A DNA stretch of 14,370 nt from JAVBKB01 sp031554275 (GTDB taxonomy: Bacteria; Bacillota; Bacilli; JARBTR01). Below are positions 1 to 6,739 of the stretch, one piece after another; positions within the stretch are counted from its first letter, which is position 1, and each line of letters starts with the position of its first letter. The stretch is from assembly GCA_031554275.1 (NCBI GenBank), contig JAVBKB010000209.1, positions 1 through 14,370 on the forward strand. Direction: 5' to 3'. The notes below the pieces were generated by a model. That model saw only the letters and a program-made list of their open reading frames with translations, did not search any database and was not told where the DNA came from. Made by a program: the position numbers and the translations under genes.

Positions 1-86
1 GCTAATGGTGCTTCACCTGAAATTTTCGAGCAATCCTCAGCAACTTCAATGAATGTGTCAATATAGTTTGTGGTGTGCAATTTCAT
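1..86 (-). CDS. N-terminal fragment of a small conserved protein (probably DUF6157 family)
   Basis: Only the first 28 codons are inside the window; the gene continues past the left edge. The start ATG (84-86) has an AGGAG Shine-Dalgarno at 96-100, about nine bases upstream, so the start is well supported. The visible protein begins MKLHTTNYIDTFIEVAEDC. I recall this HTTNY..TFIEVAEDC opening from the DUF6157 proteins of Firmicutes, cytoplasmic proteins of about 135 residues and unknown function. The family name is from memory; the reading frame is seen directly. It is transcribed in the same direction as the ABC/two-component module upstream but is separated from it by nearly 480 bases, so it is probably a separate unit. 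Confidence 0.75.
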   Translation of the reverse strand, partial: MKLHTTNYIDTFIEVAEDCSKISGEAPL

Positions 87-173
87 CTACAACTTCTCCT
101 TAAAAAAAAATCGCACGAAATTGATCAGCAGTAGCATCTACCTTCTGCTAAATTCGTACAAATAGTTTAGTTT

Positions 174-202
174 ATTATAAACTAGATTCTACTCTGATGA
201 AA
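174..202 (-). promoter_or_regulatory. Candidate promoter for the gene at the left edge
   Basis: On the minus strand a perfect TATAAT (174-179) lies about 87 bases upstream of the ATG at 86. The -35 region, 16-17 bases further up, is poor (TTTCAT or TTCATC). The leader carries a run of nine T just before the Shine-Dalgarno and a small bulged hairpin before that, so some attenuation is conceivable, but no convincing terminator stem abuts the T run. Confidence 0.35.
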
Positions 203-312
203 CGGTGATTTTCAGTAATATTAAACAAGAAATCTTTTATTCTGATTCGTTTTTTTTACAGCAAAGTCGTTAAGTTATTGCAAACCTCAGTTTGTCCTAT
301 TTGACTTGAATA

Positions 313-402
313 ACCCCGATTCCACATAAAGATAACGAAGAAACCCGATCTCTGTGGGTGACGTATTTAACTTGTTTCGTTATCTTTATGTGGAATCAGG
401 AT
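313..402. repeat. Long-stem hairpin repeat, copy 1
   Basis: The arms 315-339 and 376-400 are inverted complements over 25 bases with one mismatch (C317 against A398), enclosing a 36-base loop. The same element occurs at 6134-6224 in the same orientation, including the loop core ATCTCTGTG. Both copies are flanked by TAA (311-313 and 402-404 here). There is no T run at either foot and no open reading frame inside, so this looks like a non-autonomous intergenic repeat (MITE- or REP-like) rather than a simple terminator. What mobilises it is not visible. The surrounding intergenic stretches 203-310 and 405-460 show nothing else I can support. Confidence 0.85.
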
Positions 403-463
403 AAGATCCATCAGACTCAGGTTTTCTCCACCAACGAAAAAACCCTATTTGTATCCAAGTTAT

Positions 464-514
464 GAACTGCACCGCAAATGTTGGACAAAACAGTCTAACA
501 TTTGGGTGCAGCTC
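464..514 (-). terminator. Strong hairpin downstream of the permease gene, possible terminator
   Basis: The arms 464-486 and 493-514 pair over about 22 bases, with one bulged base (474), two imperfect pairs and a six-base loop. It lies 50 bases beyond the permease stop codon. On the minus strand no U tract follows directly; a run of T appears only about 20 bases later (436-443). It may end or protect the 3' end of the operon mRNA, or it may be a small inverted-repeat insertion. The fold is certain, the role is inferred. Confidence 0.4.
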
Positions 515-564
515 ATATCAGTATTCGCTTTTTCTGGTTACAACAGGGGTTTCTGATCGAAACC

Positions 565-2916
565 TTATTCATTCACCAGTTCATTGACCGAAATTTTCCG
601 GATACGCCAGGTAATTAACATAGCGACTAGGTAAGCCAGTATGACAAGCCCAATCAAGAGTTGTAGCGTTAAACCCAATGGTGTCGGTAAGGTAACTTTC
701 ACCAGACCCATATTTGAGACAAGTGATGTGAACATTGAGTTGAATCCAAAATATCCTGCGATTCCACCCACTGTAACGCCAAGTAGCACTACTGGTACAA
801 AGCTTAATGAAATTTGTTGCATAAGCTGGAATGTTGTATAACCAAGTGCCTTTTGAATCCCTAGCTCGCGTTTTCTATGAATGAGCATTGCCTTAATCAC
901 CATATAGAGCACCAATATAATCACAAAGACAGTAATGCCGACAATAATCGCTGCAATTGCAGTAAAAATCGTTCCGAAAACTTCAAATTGACTATCAATT
1001 GTTTCCTGGAGATTTATTGAATTGGTAAAGTCATCCCCTTCAGTCATTTTGACCTTTTCAATAAAAGCATCTACCTTTTGACCATCCTTTAGATAGGCAT
1101 AGATCATTTTGAAGGCAAAATCACTTTGAACGCGCTTCATTCCTGCAGTGTTGATGCATAACGCATAACCTTCAAAGTTCATTGTCTGAATTAATCCAGT
1201 AATCAGGTAGTCAGCTTTCTTACTCCCTTGTGTAATCGTCACCATATCACCAATTTTTTTATTGATTCGATCGATTGACATGATACTTAAGGCAATTTCG
1301 TTGTCATATTTCGGATAACGACCCTCAAAGAGTAGTTGACCTTCTAATTGTGAAAAGTCATCTGTGATAATCGCATTTGTATCATTGTCATTCACAAGGA
1401 CTGTAATATTGTCATAAGGGATCGCTTTGCGAACCTCTGGCATTTGCTTGATATCATCCAATATTTTTGCCGTTTCTTTTGTGTCACTACGCATAAATGC
1501 AGCATCAGGTGATTCCCCAGCAATAAATCCTACAAAATTATCTGGTTTTACCGCCATATTGTAATAGATCGCTACACTAGAAGCGGCTGCAAAGCTGACA
1601 GCTGCAATGATGATTGCAATCATGATGCTTTGTTTTTTATTTTGCAATAAATACTTCATGCCTAGAAGAAAAGATAGTTTTCCTCGCGTTTGATCTAGTG
1701 GAAGTGTATTCTTGCGGAAATTGTGCGTGACAATCCCTCCACGCAAGGCAACGAGTGGGTGCATTTTTTTGATCTTTCTTGCAGAAACATAAGTTACTAA
1801 CAACACTAATAGAATTAAGGCTAGAAATGTGATCATACTTGTTTTCAAATCAAATCCTTGCTTCCATACTAACGCCGTTTGCGCCTCTAGTAACTTAGAA
1901 AGTGCTGGTAATGATAGGTAGGAAACTGCAATACCAACAACACTTCCGATTAGTGCAATGCCAGTAAACTGCATAGCAACGGAGGCAATAATCTGCTTAG
2001 ATGTATAGCCGATTGCTTTTAAGGCACCAATATTGGTCATTTCTTCTTCGATACTATTGCTGATGCGGTAACGGATGACGATCAAGCAAACTGCGACAAT
2101 TACTGCTGTAAAAGCAACGAAGAGCATGGCAGTAATGTTGGCCATAAAGACACGAAAATTTTTAACACTATCATAATTCCCTGAATAGACAAACTGAGAA
2201 GAGATATCCTTTATGTCTTTTTGATAGAAAAACTCTCTAACGAAATCTAGTTGGATATCATCTCCTTTACTAGCATCGGTCAATCGAGCGCTATGCAAAA
2301 TGCATGACATGCTAGCTGGCAATTGTTGTGATAATTTGTCGTATGCATGATCTGTCAGGTAGAACCTGTACCATTGGTTCTGTGCTGAGCTGTAGAAAGT
2401 CTCTTCCGTGAATCCTGCAATTGTGTACTGAACCTTTTTTCCTTGGACCACTAACGGAAAGTCATCGCCTAGTTGATAACCACCACCTGTTTTCATTAGA
2501 TATGGTACATAGATTGAAGTATCATCTAATTCTTTTGAATCTCCAACTAGTGTTAATGGATTAATTTTGCGGCTTCCGGATTCCTTAGCAAACATCGCCA
2601 CGCAAGCCATTTTCCCTCCGTTAAATGTCATATCAATATTGGAAGAAAGCACTTCCTCACTTTCAGTTTCTGTCACACCAGGATAGTTTTGTAGATATGT
2701 TTCTTGTTCTGGTGAGTATACTGTTTTTGATTCAACTATTGCAAAATGGGGACCATTCAATTCTTTTGTTTTGTTATCGAATGATTTCCCGAATTCCATT
2801 AATAATAATCCAGTGTTAAGTAGCACTGCTGCTATCAATACGAATACGAGTAAACTCACAGCTTGTCCTTTATTTTTCTTGATATTAGAGGTTGCCAATA
2901 ATAGAATTTTCCTCAT
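565..2916 (-). CDS. ABC transporter permease with duplicated FtsX domains
   Basis: This 783-residue membrane protein belongs to the FtsX/MacB (type VII) permease family and is the partner of the ATPase encoded just before it. Predicted helices are at about 19-40, 259-281, 313-335, 361-379, 430-451, 650-676, 702-724 and 749-772: two units, each of one helix, an extracytoplasmic domain of about 200 residues, then three helices. Each unit has the cytoplasmic coupling motif, GALKAIGYT near 295-303 and GIQKALGYT near 685-693. I chose the ATG at 2914-2916, starting MRKILLLATSN, because a GGGGTGG Shine-Dalgarno precedes it and it starts two bases after the ATPase stop; a longer frame up to 3000 would overlap that gene. 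This is not the BceB layout, which has ten helices and one large loop. Such proteins are mechanotransmitters or exporters of peptides, lipids or drugs; the substrate here is unknown. Confidence 0.92.
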   Translation of the reverse strand: MRKILLLATSNIKKNKGQAVSLLVFVLIAAVLLNTGLLLMEFGKSFDNKTKELNGPHFAIVESKTVYSPEQETYLQNYPGVTETESEEVLSSNIDMTFNGGKMACVAMFAKESGSRKINPLTLVGDSKELDDTSIYVPYLMKTGGGYQLGDDFPLVVQGKKVQYTIAGFTEETFYSSAQNQWYRFYLTDHAYDKLSQQLPASMSCILHSARLTDASKGDDIQLDFVREFFYQKDIKDISSQFVYSGNYDSVKNFRVFMANITAMLFVAFTAVIVAVCLIVIRYRISNSIEEEMTNIGALKAIGYTSKQIIASVAMQFTGIALIGSVVGIAVSYLSLPALSKLLEAQTALVWKQGFDLKTSMITFLALILLVLLVTYVSARKIKKMHPLVALRGGIVTHNFRKNTLPLDQTRGKLSFLLGMKYLLQNKKQSIMIAIIIAAVSFAAASSVAIYYNMAVKPDNFVGFIAGESPDAAFMRSDTKETAKILDDIKQMPEVRKAIPYDNITVLVNDNDTNAIITDDFSQLEGQLLFEGRYPKYDNEIALSIMSIDRINKKIGDMVTITQGSKKADYLITGLIQTMNFEGYALCINTAGMKRVQSDFAFKMIYAYLKDGQKVDAFIEKVKMTEGDDFTNSINLQETIDSQFEVFGTIFTAIAAIIVGITVFVIILVLYMVIKAMLIHRKRELGIQKALGYTTFQLMQQISLSFVPVVLLGVTVGGIAGYFGFNSMFTSLVSNMGLVKVTLPTPLGLTLQLLIGLVILAYLVAMLITWRIRKISVNELVNE

Positions 2917-2918
2917 GG

Positions 2919-3677
2919 CTACCACCCCATCTCGATTAAGAATGAACGAAGCTTTTCTGAGCGGTTTTGATCTTCTGCAATGAATTTGCCCAATACACAT
3001 TCTCCTTGAACAATTCCATCTTTCAAATAGACAATCCGATTTCCTCTGCGTGCTGATTGGAGATCATGTGTCACCATTACGACACTTTGTCCAGTTTGAT
3101 TCACTTCGGTGAGAACATCCAAGACAGCTGTTCCAGAAGCAGAGTTGAGTGCACCCGTAGGTTCATCTGCGAAAACGATTTTCGGATTGTTAATCAATGC
3201 TCTCACGATGGCAGCACGTTGTGCCTCCCCTCCAGAAAGCTGCGTCGGGAACTTGTTCCATAATTCTTCTTTCAAACCAACTCTCGTTAAAAGCTCTTTT
3301 GCACGCGTTGCGATTTTCTTTTTGTCCTTACTGATCAACATTCCACTTGCCATGATGTTATCCAAAAGACTCATATTATCAATTAGGTAGATTTGTTGGA
3401 AAACAAAGCCGCAATTCTCACGTCTGAAAACAGCTAATTTATCGTTGCTAAGCTTGGCAAGGTTTCTACCATCGAACTGAATATCACCTAATGTTGGTTT
3501 GTCCATTCCTGATAATGCATAAAGCAGTGTGGATTTGCCTGCACCTGATGACCCCATGATGACTGTGAAATCACCTTCGACGATTTCTAAATCCAAGTTT
3601 TTAAGAATGTGATGTTGCAAACCACCGTTTGAGAAAGTTTTACATAGTTTACTTGTTGATAGAATTACATTGTTCAT
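2919..3677 (-). CDS. ABC transporter ATP-binding protein (MacB/LolD type)
   Basis: This 252-residue cytoplasmic ATPase drives the FtsX-type permease encoded immediately downstream, two bases after its stop codon. All nucleotide-binding motifs are present: Walker A GSSGAGKST (42-50), Q-loop FVFQQ (91-95), signature LSGGE (147-151), Walker B IVFADEP (167-173) and switch histidine H204. The D-loop reads GALNS rather than the commoner GALDS. The start ATG (3675-3677) has GGAGGT at 3685-3690, seven bases upstream. It is separated from the histidine kinase by 118 bases that hold direct repeats in 11-base phase and a stem-loop, so the ABC pair may have its own response-regulator-controlled promoter. 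The length is normal for the family. Substrate specificity cannot be read from the ATPase. Confidence 0.95.
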   Translation of the reverse strand: MNNVILSTSKLCKTFSNGGLQHHILKNLDLEIVEGDFTVIMGSSGAGKSTLLYALSGMDKPTLGDIQFDGRNLAKLSNDKLAVFRRENCGFVFQQIYLIDNMSLLDNIMASGMLISKDKKKIATRAKELLTRVGLKEELWNKFPTQLSGGEAQRAAIVRALINNPKIVFADEPTGALNSASGTAVLDVLTEVNQTGQSVVMVTHDLQSARRGNRIVYLKDGIVQGECVLGKFIAEDQNRSEKLRSFLIEMGW

Positions 3678-3719
3678 TTAAAGAACCTCCAGTTTGGGCT
3701 CGTTGACCCTGATATTAAA

Positions 3720-3746
3720 ATAAGACTGCTCATTTCACAGTCTTAT
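3720..3746 (-). terminator. Stem-loop between kinase and ATPase genes, weak terminator or attenuator
   Basis: A perfect 9-base stem (3720-3728 with 3738-3746) closes a 9-base loop. On the minus strand it is followed only by TTTAATA, a weak U tract. It lies in the gap between the kinase stop and the ATPase start, so it could partly end the two-component transcript and set the ratio of regulator to transporter. Confidence 0.4.
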
Positions 3747-3800
3747 CTTAACGCGTATATCCTTAACAAGGCTTTGCCCATTCCTTAACCAATTCTTAAA
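3742..3800 (-). promoter_or_regulatory. Phased direct repeats, candidate response-regulator operator for the ABC genes
   Basis: Read on the minus strand this stretch splits into 11-mers: TTTAAGAATTG (3800-3790), GTTAAGGAATG (3789-3779), GGCAAAGCCTT (3778-3768) and GTTAAGGATAT (3767-3757). After four more bases comes GTTAAGATAAG (3752-3742). TTAAG thus recurs at offsets of 11, 22 and 15. OmpR/PhoB-family regulators commonly bind direct repeats spaced by one helical turn, and the neighbouring gene encodes such a regulator. Any -10 box (TAAGAT at 3745-3750 is one option) is poor, as expected if an activator is needed. The repeats are seen; the binding is inferred. Confidence 0.45.
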
Positions 3801-5079
3801 TATGATTCCCAATAAGTGTTAGTTTTAAATGAACCGCAAATCCATCAAATTGATTCTCGCACGATAGTTCACCATTCATTCTGTTCATCAGGAACTTTGC
3901 AATATATAGACCTAACCCAGAACCGCTCTTTCCTTTTGCATTTTCTCCTTGATAGAACTTGTTTGTTAATAGAATCAGTTCATCCGAACTAACGCCAGAA
4001 CCAAAATCTTTGATCGTTACGATTAATTTATCTGAATCTATTAGTGCTGTAACCGCAATCTTTGTATTTGCATATTTGTAAGAATTACTAATAATATTGT
4101 CGAAAACTTGTTGAAGTCGCATTGGATCAGCAAGGAAAAGACAGTCAGGAATGGCAGCAACCTCAGCTTTTGCTTTGTAATCAGCATTCTGTATGAATGA
4201 AGCGATCAACTTACTGCTCTCTTCCGTTGGATTTACTTTCAATTCCTGCAACTCTTCCAGTGTTGCTTGAAACAAATTCGTGATTAACAAATTTATTTGA
4301 TCTGCTTTCTGTTCAATCACTTCAAGTTGACTCCTAGTCCATGGGTCTTCTGACTTGATCTGCATTAATTCGGAAGTTGCTTTAATGGAGGCGACTGGTG
4401 TTTTGATATCATGACTGAGTGTCGCAACCAATTCTTTCTTGCTCTGATTGGCGATTCTTTCATTCTCCCTCGCTTTTCCAAGCTCTTCTCTCATGAGGTC
4501 GAAGCTTTCTGTGAAAGCACCGAAATGATTAGAACGATCCATTTCTAAAGGAACATCAAGTTCTCCCCTTGCAATACTTTGAGCAAATCCTTTCATCTTT
4601 CTAAATGGTTGAAACACTTTGTAATGAATAATGAAAATGTATATCAGACAACTAATCGTAACCACGATCAAAACCGCAAGGGAAATCATCAATAGCTTCG
4701 ATTGGAGTTGCTTCAACACCGCCTCAGCATTATTACGAATGATCATTTTCCCTAAAAGCAAATCCCCTTTTTTCAAATCAATGATCGTATCCTGATGCGA
4801 AACTGCTTCATGAATTGTTTCATTTAATCCCTGCCTAGTAACAGCAATCAAATTCTCATCTTGGTCTATGACAACATAGTCAATTTGGTCCTTGAACTGT
4901 GGCAAACTGTAGCCCAGTGCCTTCACAGCAACCCAGTTACCCTCTAACTGTTTGGTGATGTCATTAATCTCGACCATGTCGAGCCTCGTAGCAGGCTTCT
5001 GATTAAATGCTGTATAGATGGAGAAGATTCCTACGCCCAAGATAAATGCAATGATTATTACAAACTTTTGCAGTCTCAT
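3796..5079 (-). CDS. Sensor histidine kinase, membrane-bound
   Basis: This 427-residue kinase senses an unknown signal at the membrane and phosphorylates the response regulator encoded just upstream. Helix 1 is at about 5-24, an extracytoplasmic sensor domain of about 100 residues spans 25-127, helix 2 is at 128-151 and a HAMP linker spans about 152-205. The phosphorylated histidine is H223 in SHDIKTP. The N box is at 323-336 (N332) and the ATP-binding glycine motifs are DFGSG (358-362) and GSGLGL (386-391). The kinase core is therefore complete. Its ATG overlaps the stop of the regulator gene in an ATGA, indicating translational coupling. The sizeable sensor domain differs from the intramembrane kinases (BceS type) that detect antibiotics through their ABC partner, so this kinase probably detects something outside the membrane itself. 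The ligand is unknown. Confidence 0.94.
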   Translation of the reverse strand: MRLQKFVIIIAFILGVGIFSIYTAFNQKPATRLDMVEINDITKQLEGNWVAVKALGYSLPQFKDQIDYVVIDQDENLIAVTRQGLNETIHEAVSHQDTIIDLKKGDLLLGKMIIRNNAEAVLKQLQSKLLMISLAVLIVVTISCLIYIFIIHYKVFQPFRKMKGFAQSIARGELDVPLEMDRSNHFGAFTESFDLMREELGKARENERIANQSKKELVATLSHDIKTPVASIKATSELMQIKSEDPWTRSQLEVIEQKADQINLLITNLFQATLEELQELKVNPTEESSKLIASFIQNADYKAKAEVAAIPDCLFLADPMRLQQVFDNIISNSYKYANTKIAVTALIDSDKLIVTIKDFGSGVSSDELILLTNKFYQGENAKGKSGSGLGLYIAKFLMNRMNGELSCENQFDGFAVHLKLTLIGNHI

Positions 5080-5753
5080 CTCTGCTCCCCTTCAAACACA
5101 TAGCCCGTTCCCCAAATCGTTTTGATAAATTGGGGATTGTTAGGATTGGTTTCAATTTTTTCTCGCAGTCGGCGAATATGAACATTTAGTGTTCCGTCAC
5201 CAGTAATAGACTCTCCCCATACATTTAGAAATAGGGTCTCTTTGGCAATCGTTCTGTTTCTGTTCTTCACCAAATAGGCCAATAGCTTGAATTCTAGTGA
5301 CTTGAGTTTGATTTCCTCACCTGCAATAGAAACTCGCTCCCGATCAAAATCAATCGTCAATTGGCCAAATGTGACACTATTTTCATCAGATTGGCATCTT
5401 TTAAGTACAGCTTTCACTTTAGCAAGTAAAACGCTAAGTGAGTAAGGCTTCTGAATGTAGTCATCGCCACCAATATTAAGCGCTAACAGGACATCATCAT
5501 CACTCGTTCTTGCGCTAATAAATAGGATGGGGACATGAATTGTTTCCCTTAACTTCTTGCAAAGTTCAAAACCAGAATCACTTCCTAAATTAATATCAAG
5601 AAGTATTAAGTCCGCCTCATTTGCTTGAAAGAAATCCAAACAGGTTGCCATATCTGCCACCCAATGCGTCTTGACATTGAACATATTCAAATATTCCTGT
5701 GTGCTTTGTGACAATGCAATCTCATCATCAACAATTAAACAATTGTATTTCAT
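5076..5753 (-). CDS. OmpR-family response regulator
   Basis: This 225-residue DNA-binding regulator is the partner of the histidine kinase that follows it. The receiver domain covers about 1-115, with acidic pocket D9/D10, phosphoacceptor D53 in LILLDINLG, S80 and K102. A winged-helix output domain follows at about 128-222, with the typical endings LNVHIRRLREKI and GTGYVFE. It probably controls the transporter genes of its own module; the phased TTAAG repeats at 3742-3800 are the likeliest site. The ATG at 5751-5753 has an AGGAG at 5759-5763, five bases upstream. A longer overlapping frame on the same strand (to 5943) is in another phase and is not a gene. It is the first gene of the module. 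Confidence 0.95.
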   Translation of the reverse strand: MKYNCLIVDDEIALSQSTQEYLNMFNVKTHWVADMATCLDFFQANEADLILLDINLGSDSGFELCKKLRETIHVPILFISARTSDDDVLLALNIGGDDYIQKPYSLSVLLAKVKAVLKRCQSDENSVTFGQLTIDFDRERVSIAGEEIKLKSLEFKLLAYLVKNRNRTIAKETLFLNVWGESITGDGTLNVHIRRLREKIETNPNNPQFIKTIWGTGYVFEGEQR

Positions 5754-6009
5754 GAATTCTCCTATCTCTTCCCATATCCTGTTTCCTGATAAAAATAAAG
5801 TAGATGCGAGAGAAAATTCTAGGTGTGCGAAAGGAAAGGCGAAGCATACTAGTAGTTTGTTGCTGAGCTAAAGCGCAGACAGTCCCTTCTACGCTAAAGC
5901 TTAGAGCAGAACGGCATTGTTGTATGCAGGACTTGACTGACAAAACAGGTTGGAATTTTCACTATTTCCACTTGAAATTTATAGCAAGAAACAGGATTAG
6001 ATGTTGTTA
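5754..6009 (-). other. Long untranslated leader ahead of the response regulator gene
   Basis: If the promoter at 6016-6043 is correct, the mRNA has a leader of about 255 bases. The stretch contains the octamer GCTTTAGC twice on the minus strand, within about 5870-5910, but I see no known riboswitch and no terminator in it. It holds no gene I can support. Confidence 0.3.
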
Positions 6010-6015
6010 AGTAAT

Positions 6016-6043
6016 ATCATACCACTCACGAAAATGGTGTTCA
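6016..6043 (-). promoter_or_regulatory. Candidate extended -10 promoter of the two-component/ABC module
   Basis: On the minus strand TGAACA (6038-6043) and TATGAT (6016-6021) are separated by 16 bases, and TGG precedes the -10 hexamer, giving an extended -10. Each hexamer departs from consensus, but the combination is the best sigma-A-like site in the interval. Confidence 0.45.
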
Positions 6044-6133
6044 GCATTTTTTTGAATTATAAAATTTAGTTTATGCAACAAAAGCGAATGCAAAACGGCG
6101 AACAAGTACTGAATGATGTTACTTCATTTAGTA

Positions 6134-6224
6134 ATCCTGATTCCATATAAAGATAACGAAAAAATCCGATCTCTGTGAGTGACGTTGTTTAGCTTGTTTC
6201 GTTATCTTTATATGAAATCAGGAT
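6134..6224. repeat. Long-stem hairpin repeat, copy 2
   Basis: The arms 6134-6161 and 6197-6224 pair over 28 bases with one mismatch (C6143 against A6215). The element matches copy 1 at 313-402 in the same orientation, with eight substitutions plus a small difference in the loop. All eight outside the loop difference are C or G in copy 1 and T or A in copy 2. One of them is a compensated base pair. TAA flanks both sides here as well (6132-6134, 6224-6226). It lies between the rsfS terminator and the module promoter. Confidence 0.88.
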
Positions 6225-6270
6225 AAATGCAAAATCCCCAGAAATGATTTAACGCAATTCTTAAAAAACC

Positions 6271-6303
6271 AAAAAAAAATACAACCAGTTTGGATTGGCT
6301 GCA
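6271..6303 (-). terminator. Intrinsic terminator of the psd-yqe-rsfS operon
   Basis: On the minus strand an 8-base stem (TGCAGCCA with TGGTTGTA, including two G-U pairs) with an 8-base loop is followed directly by nine T (6271-6279). It begins 12 bases after the rsfS stop. This is a classic Rho-independent terminator and marks rsfS as the last gene of its operon. Confidence 0.88.
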
Positions 6304-6314
6304 TCCTTCAGTAC

Positions 6315-6668
6315 TTATTCAACTGGGCTTTCAACTGCTTCAATCTTAGCATCGCCCCAAAGTCGCTCCAAATTATAATAACTACGCTCATCTTGATGGA
6401 AAATGTGAATGACGACGTCGCCCATGTCAATTAACACCCAGCGCGAGTCATCATAGCCTTCGATTCGTTTCACATCAAAGCCACTCTCTTGTGCCTTTTC
6501 TTTCACTTCACGGGCGATTGCTTGCACTTGCTTGCTTGAATTACCATGACAAATGACAAAATAATCAGCAATAAGCGAAATCCCGTCCATGTTCAACACC
6601 AAAATATCCTCTGCGTGCTTACTGTCTGCAGCCTTCACCACAGTCACTAACAGCTCTTTAAATATCAT
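6315..6668 (-). CDS. rsfS: Ribosomal silencing factor RsfS
   Basis: This 117-residue protein (YqeL/YbeB/Iojap family) binds ribosomal protein uL14 on the large subunit and blocks subunit joining when nutrients are short. It matches the family over its whole length, with conserved blocks ADYFVICHGNSSKQVQAIA (34-52), RWVLIDMGDVVIHIFH (76-91) and ERSYYNLERLWGDA (94-107). The ATG at 6666-6668 has a G-rich Shine-Dalgarno (GGGGG, 6676-6680). A 71-base gap separates it from yqeK and may carry a separate promoter. It is followed by a strong terminator. In Bacillus subtilis, as I recall, the methyltransferase gene yqeM comes next; here it is absent. Confidence 0.95.
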   Translation of the reverse strand: MIFKELLVTVVKAADSKHAEDILVLNMDGISLIADYFVICHGNSSKQVQAIAREVKEKAQESGFDVKRIEGYDDSRWVLIDMGDVVIHIFHQDERSYYNLERLWGDAKIEAVESPVE

Positions 6669-6706
6669 TTATGAACCCCCAAATTATTGGATTATTTGAT
6701 AAAAAT

Positions 6707-6737
6707 TTTATAACTTACATCGTAAGATGTATTTCAA
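6707..6737 (-). promoter_or_regulatory. Candidate rsfS promoter with a dyad in a 19-base spacer
   Basis: On the minus strand TTGAAA (6732-6737) and TATAAA (6707-6712) each match consensus at five of six positions, but the spacer is 19 bases. The spacer is largely filled by the perfect dyad TACATC-TTAC-GATGTA (6716-6731). An over-long spacer with a central dyad is the layout of MerR-family-controlled promoters. The -35 lies just beyond the yqeK stop codon. No MerR-type gene is in the window. Confidence 0.4.
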
Positions 6738-6739
6738 AA

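Noticed and set aside
548..564. Small GGTTTC/GAAACC hairpin directly after the permease stop
   Set aside because: It has only six pairs and no U tract after it; such a structure is expected by chance.
2919..3000. Extended N terminus for the permease starting at 3000
   Set aside because: It would overlap the ATPase gene by 82 bases. The ATG at 2916 has its own G-rich ribosome binding site and gives the usual family start.
3138..3150. N178 in place of D in the D-loop (GALNS) of the ABC ATPase as a sign of inactivity
   Set aside because: All other nucleotide-binding motifs are intact, and I recall GALNS as a common variant among related peptide-type ABC ATPases.
5728..5943. Minus-strand frame of 71 codons overlapping the start of the response regulator gene
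   Set aside because: It has no Shine-Dalgarno, overlaps a certain gene in another phase, and its composition looks like translated leader DNA.
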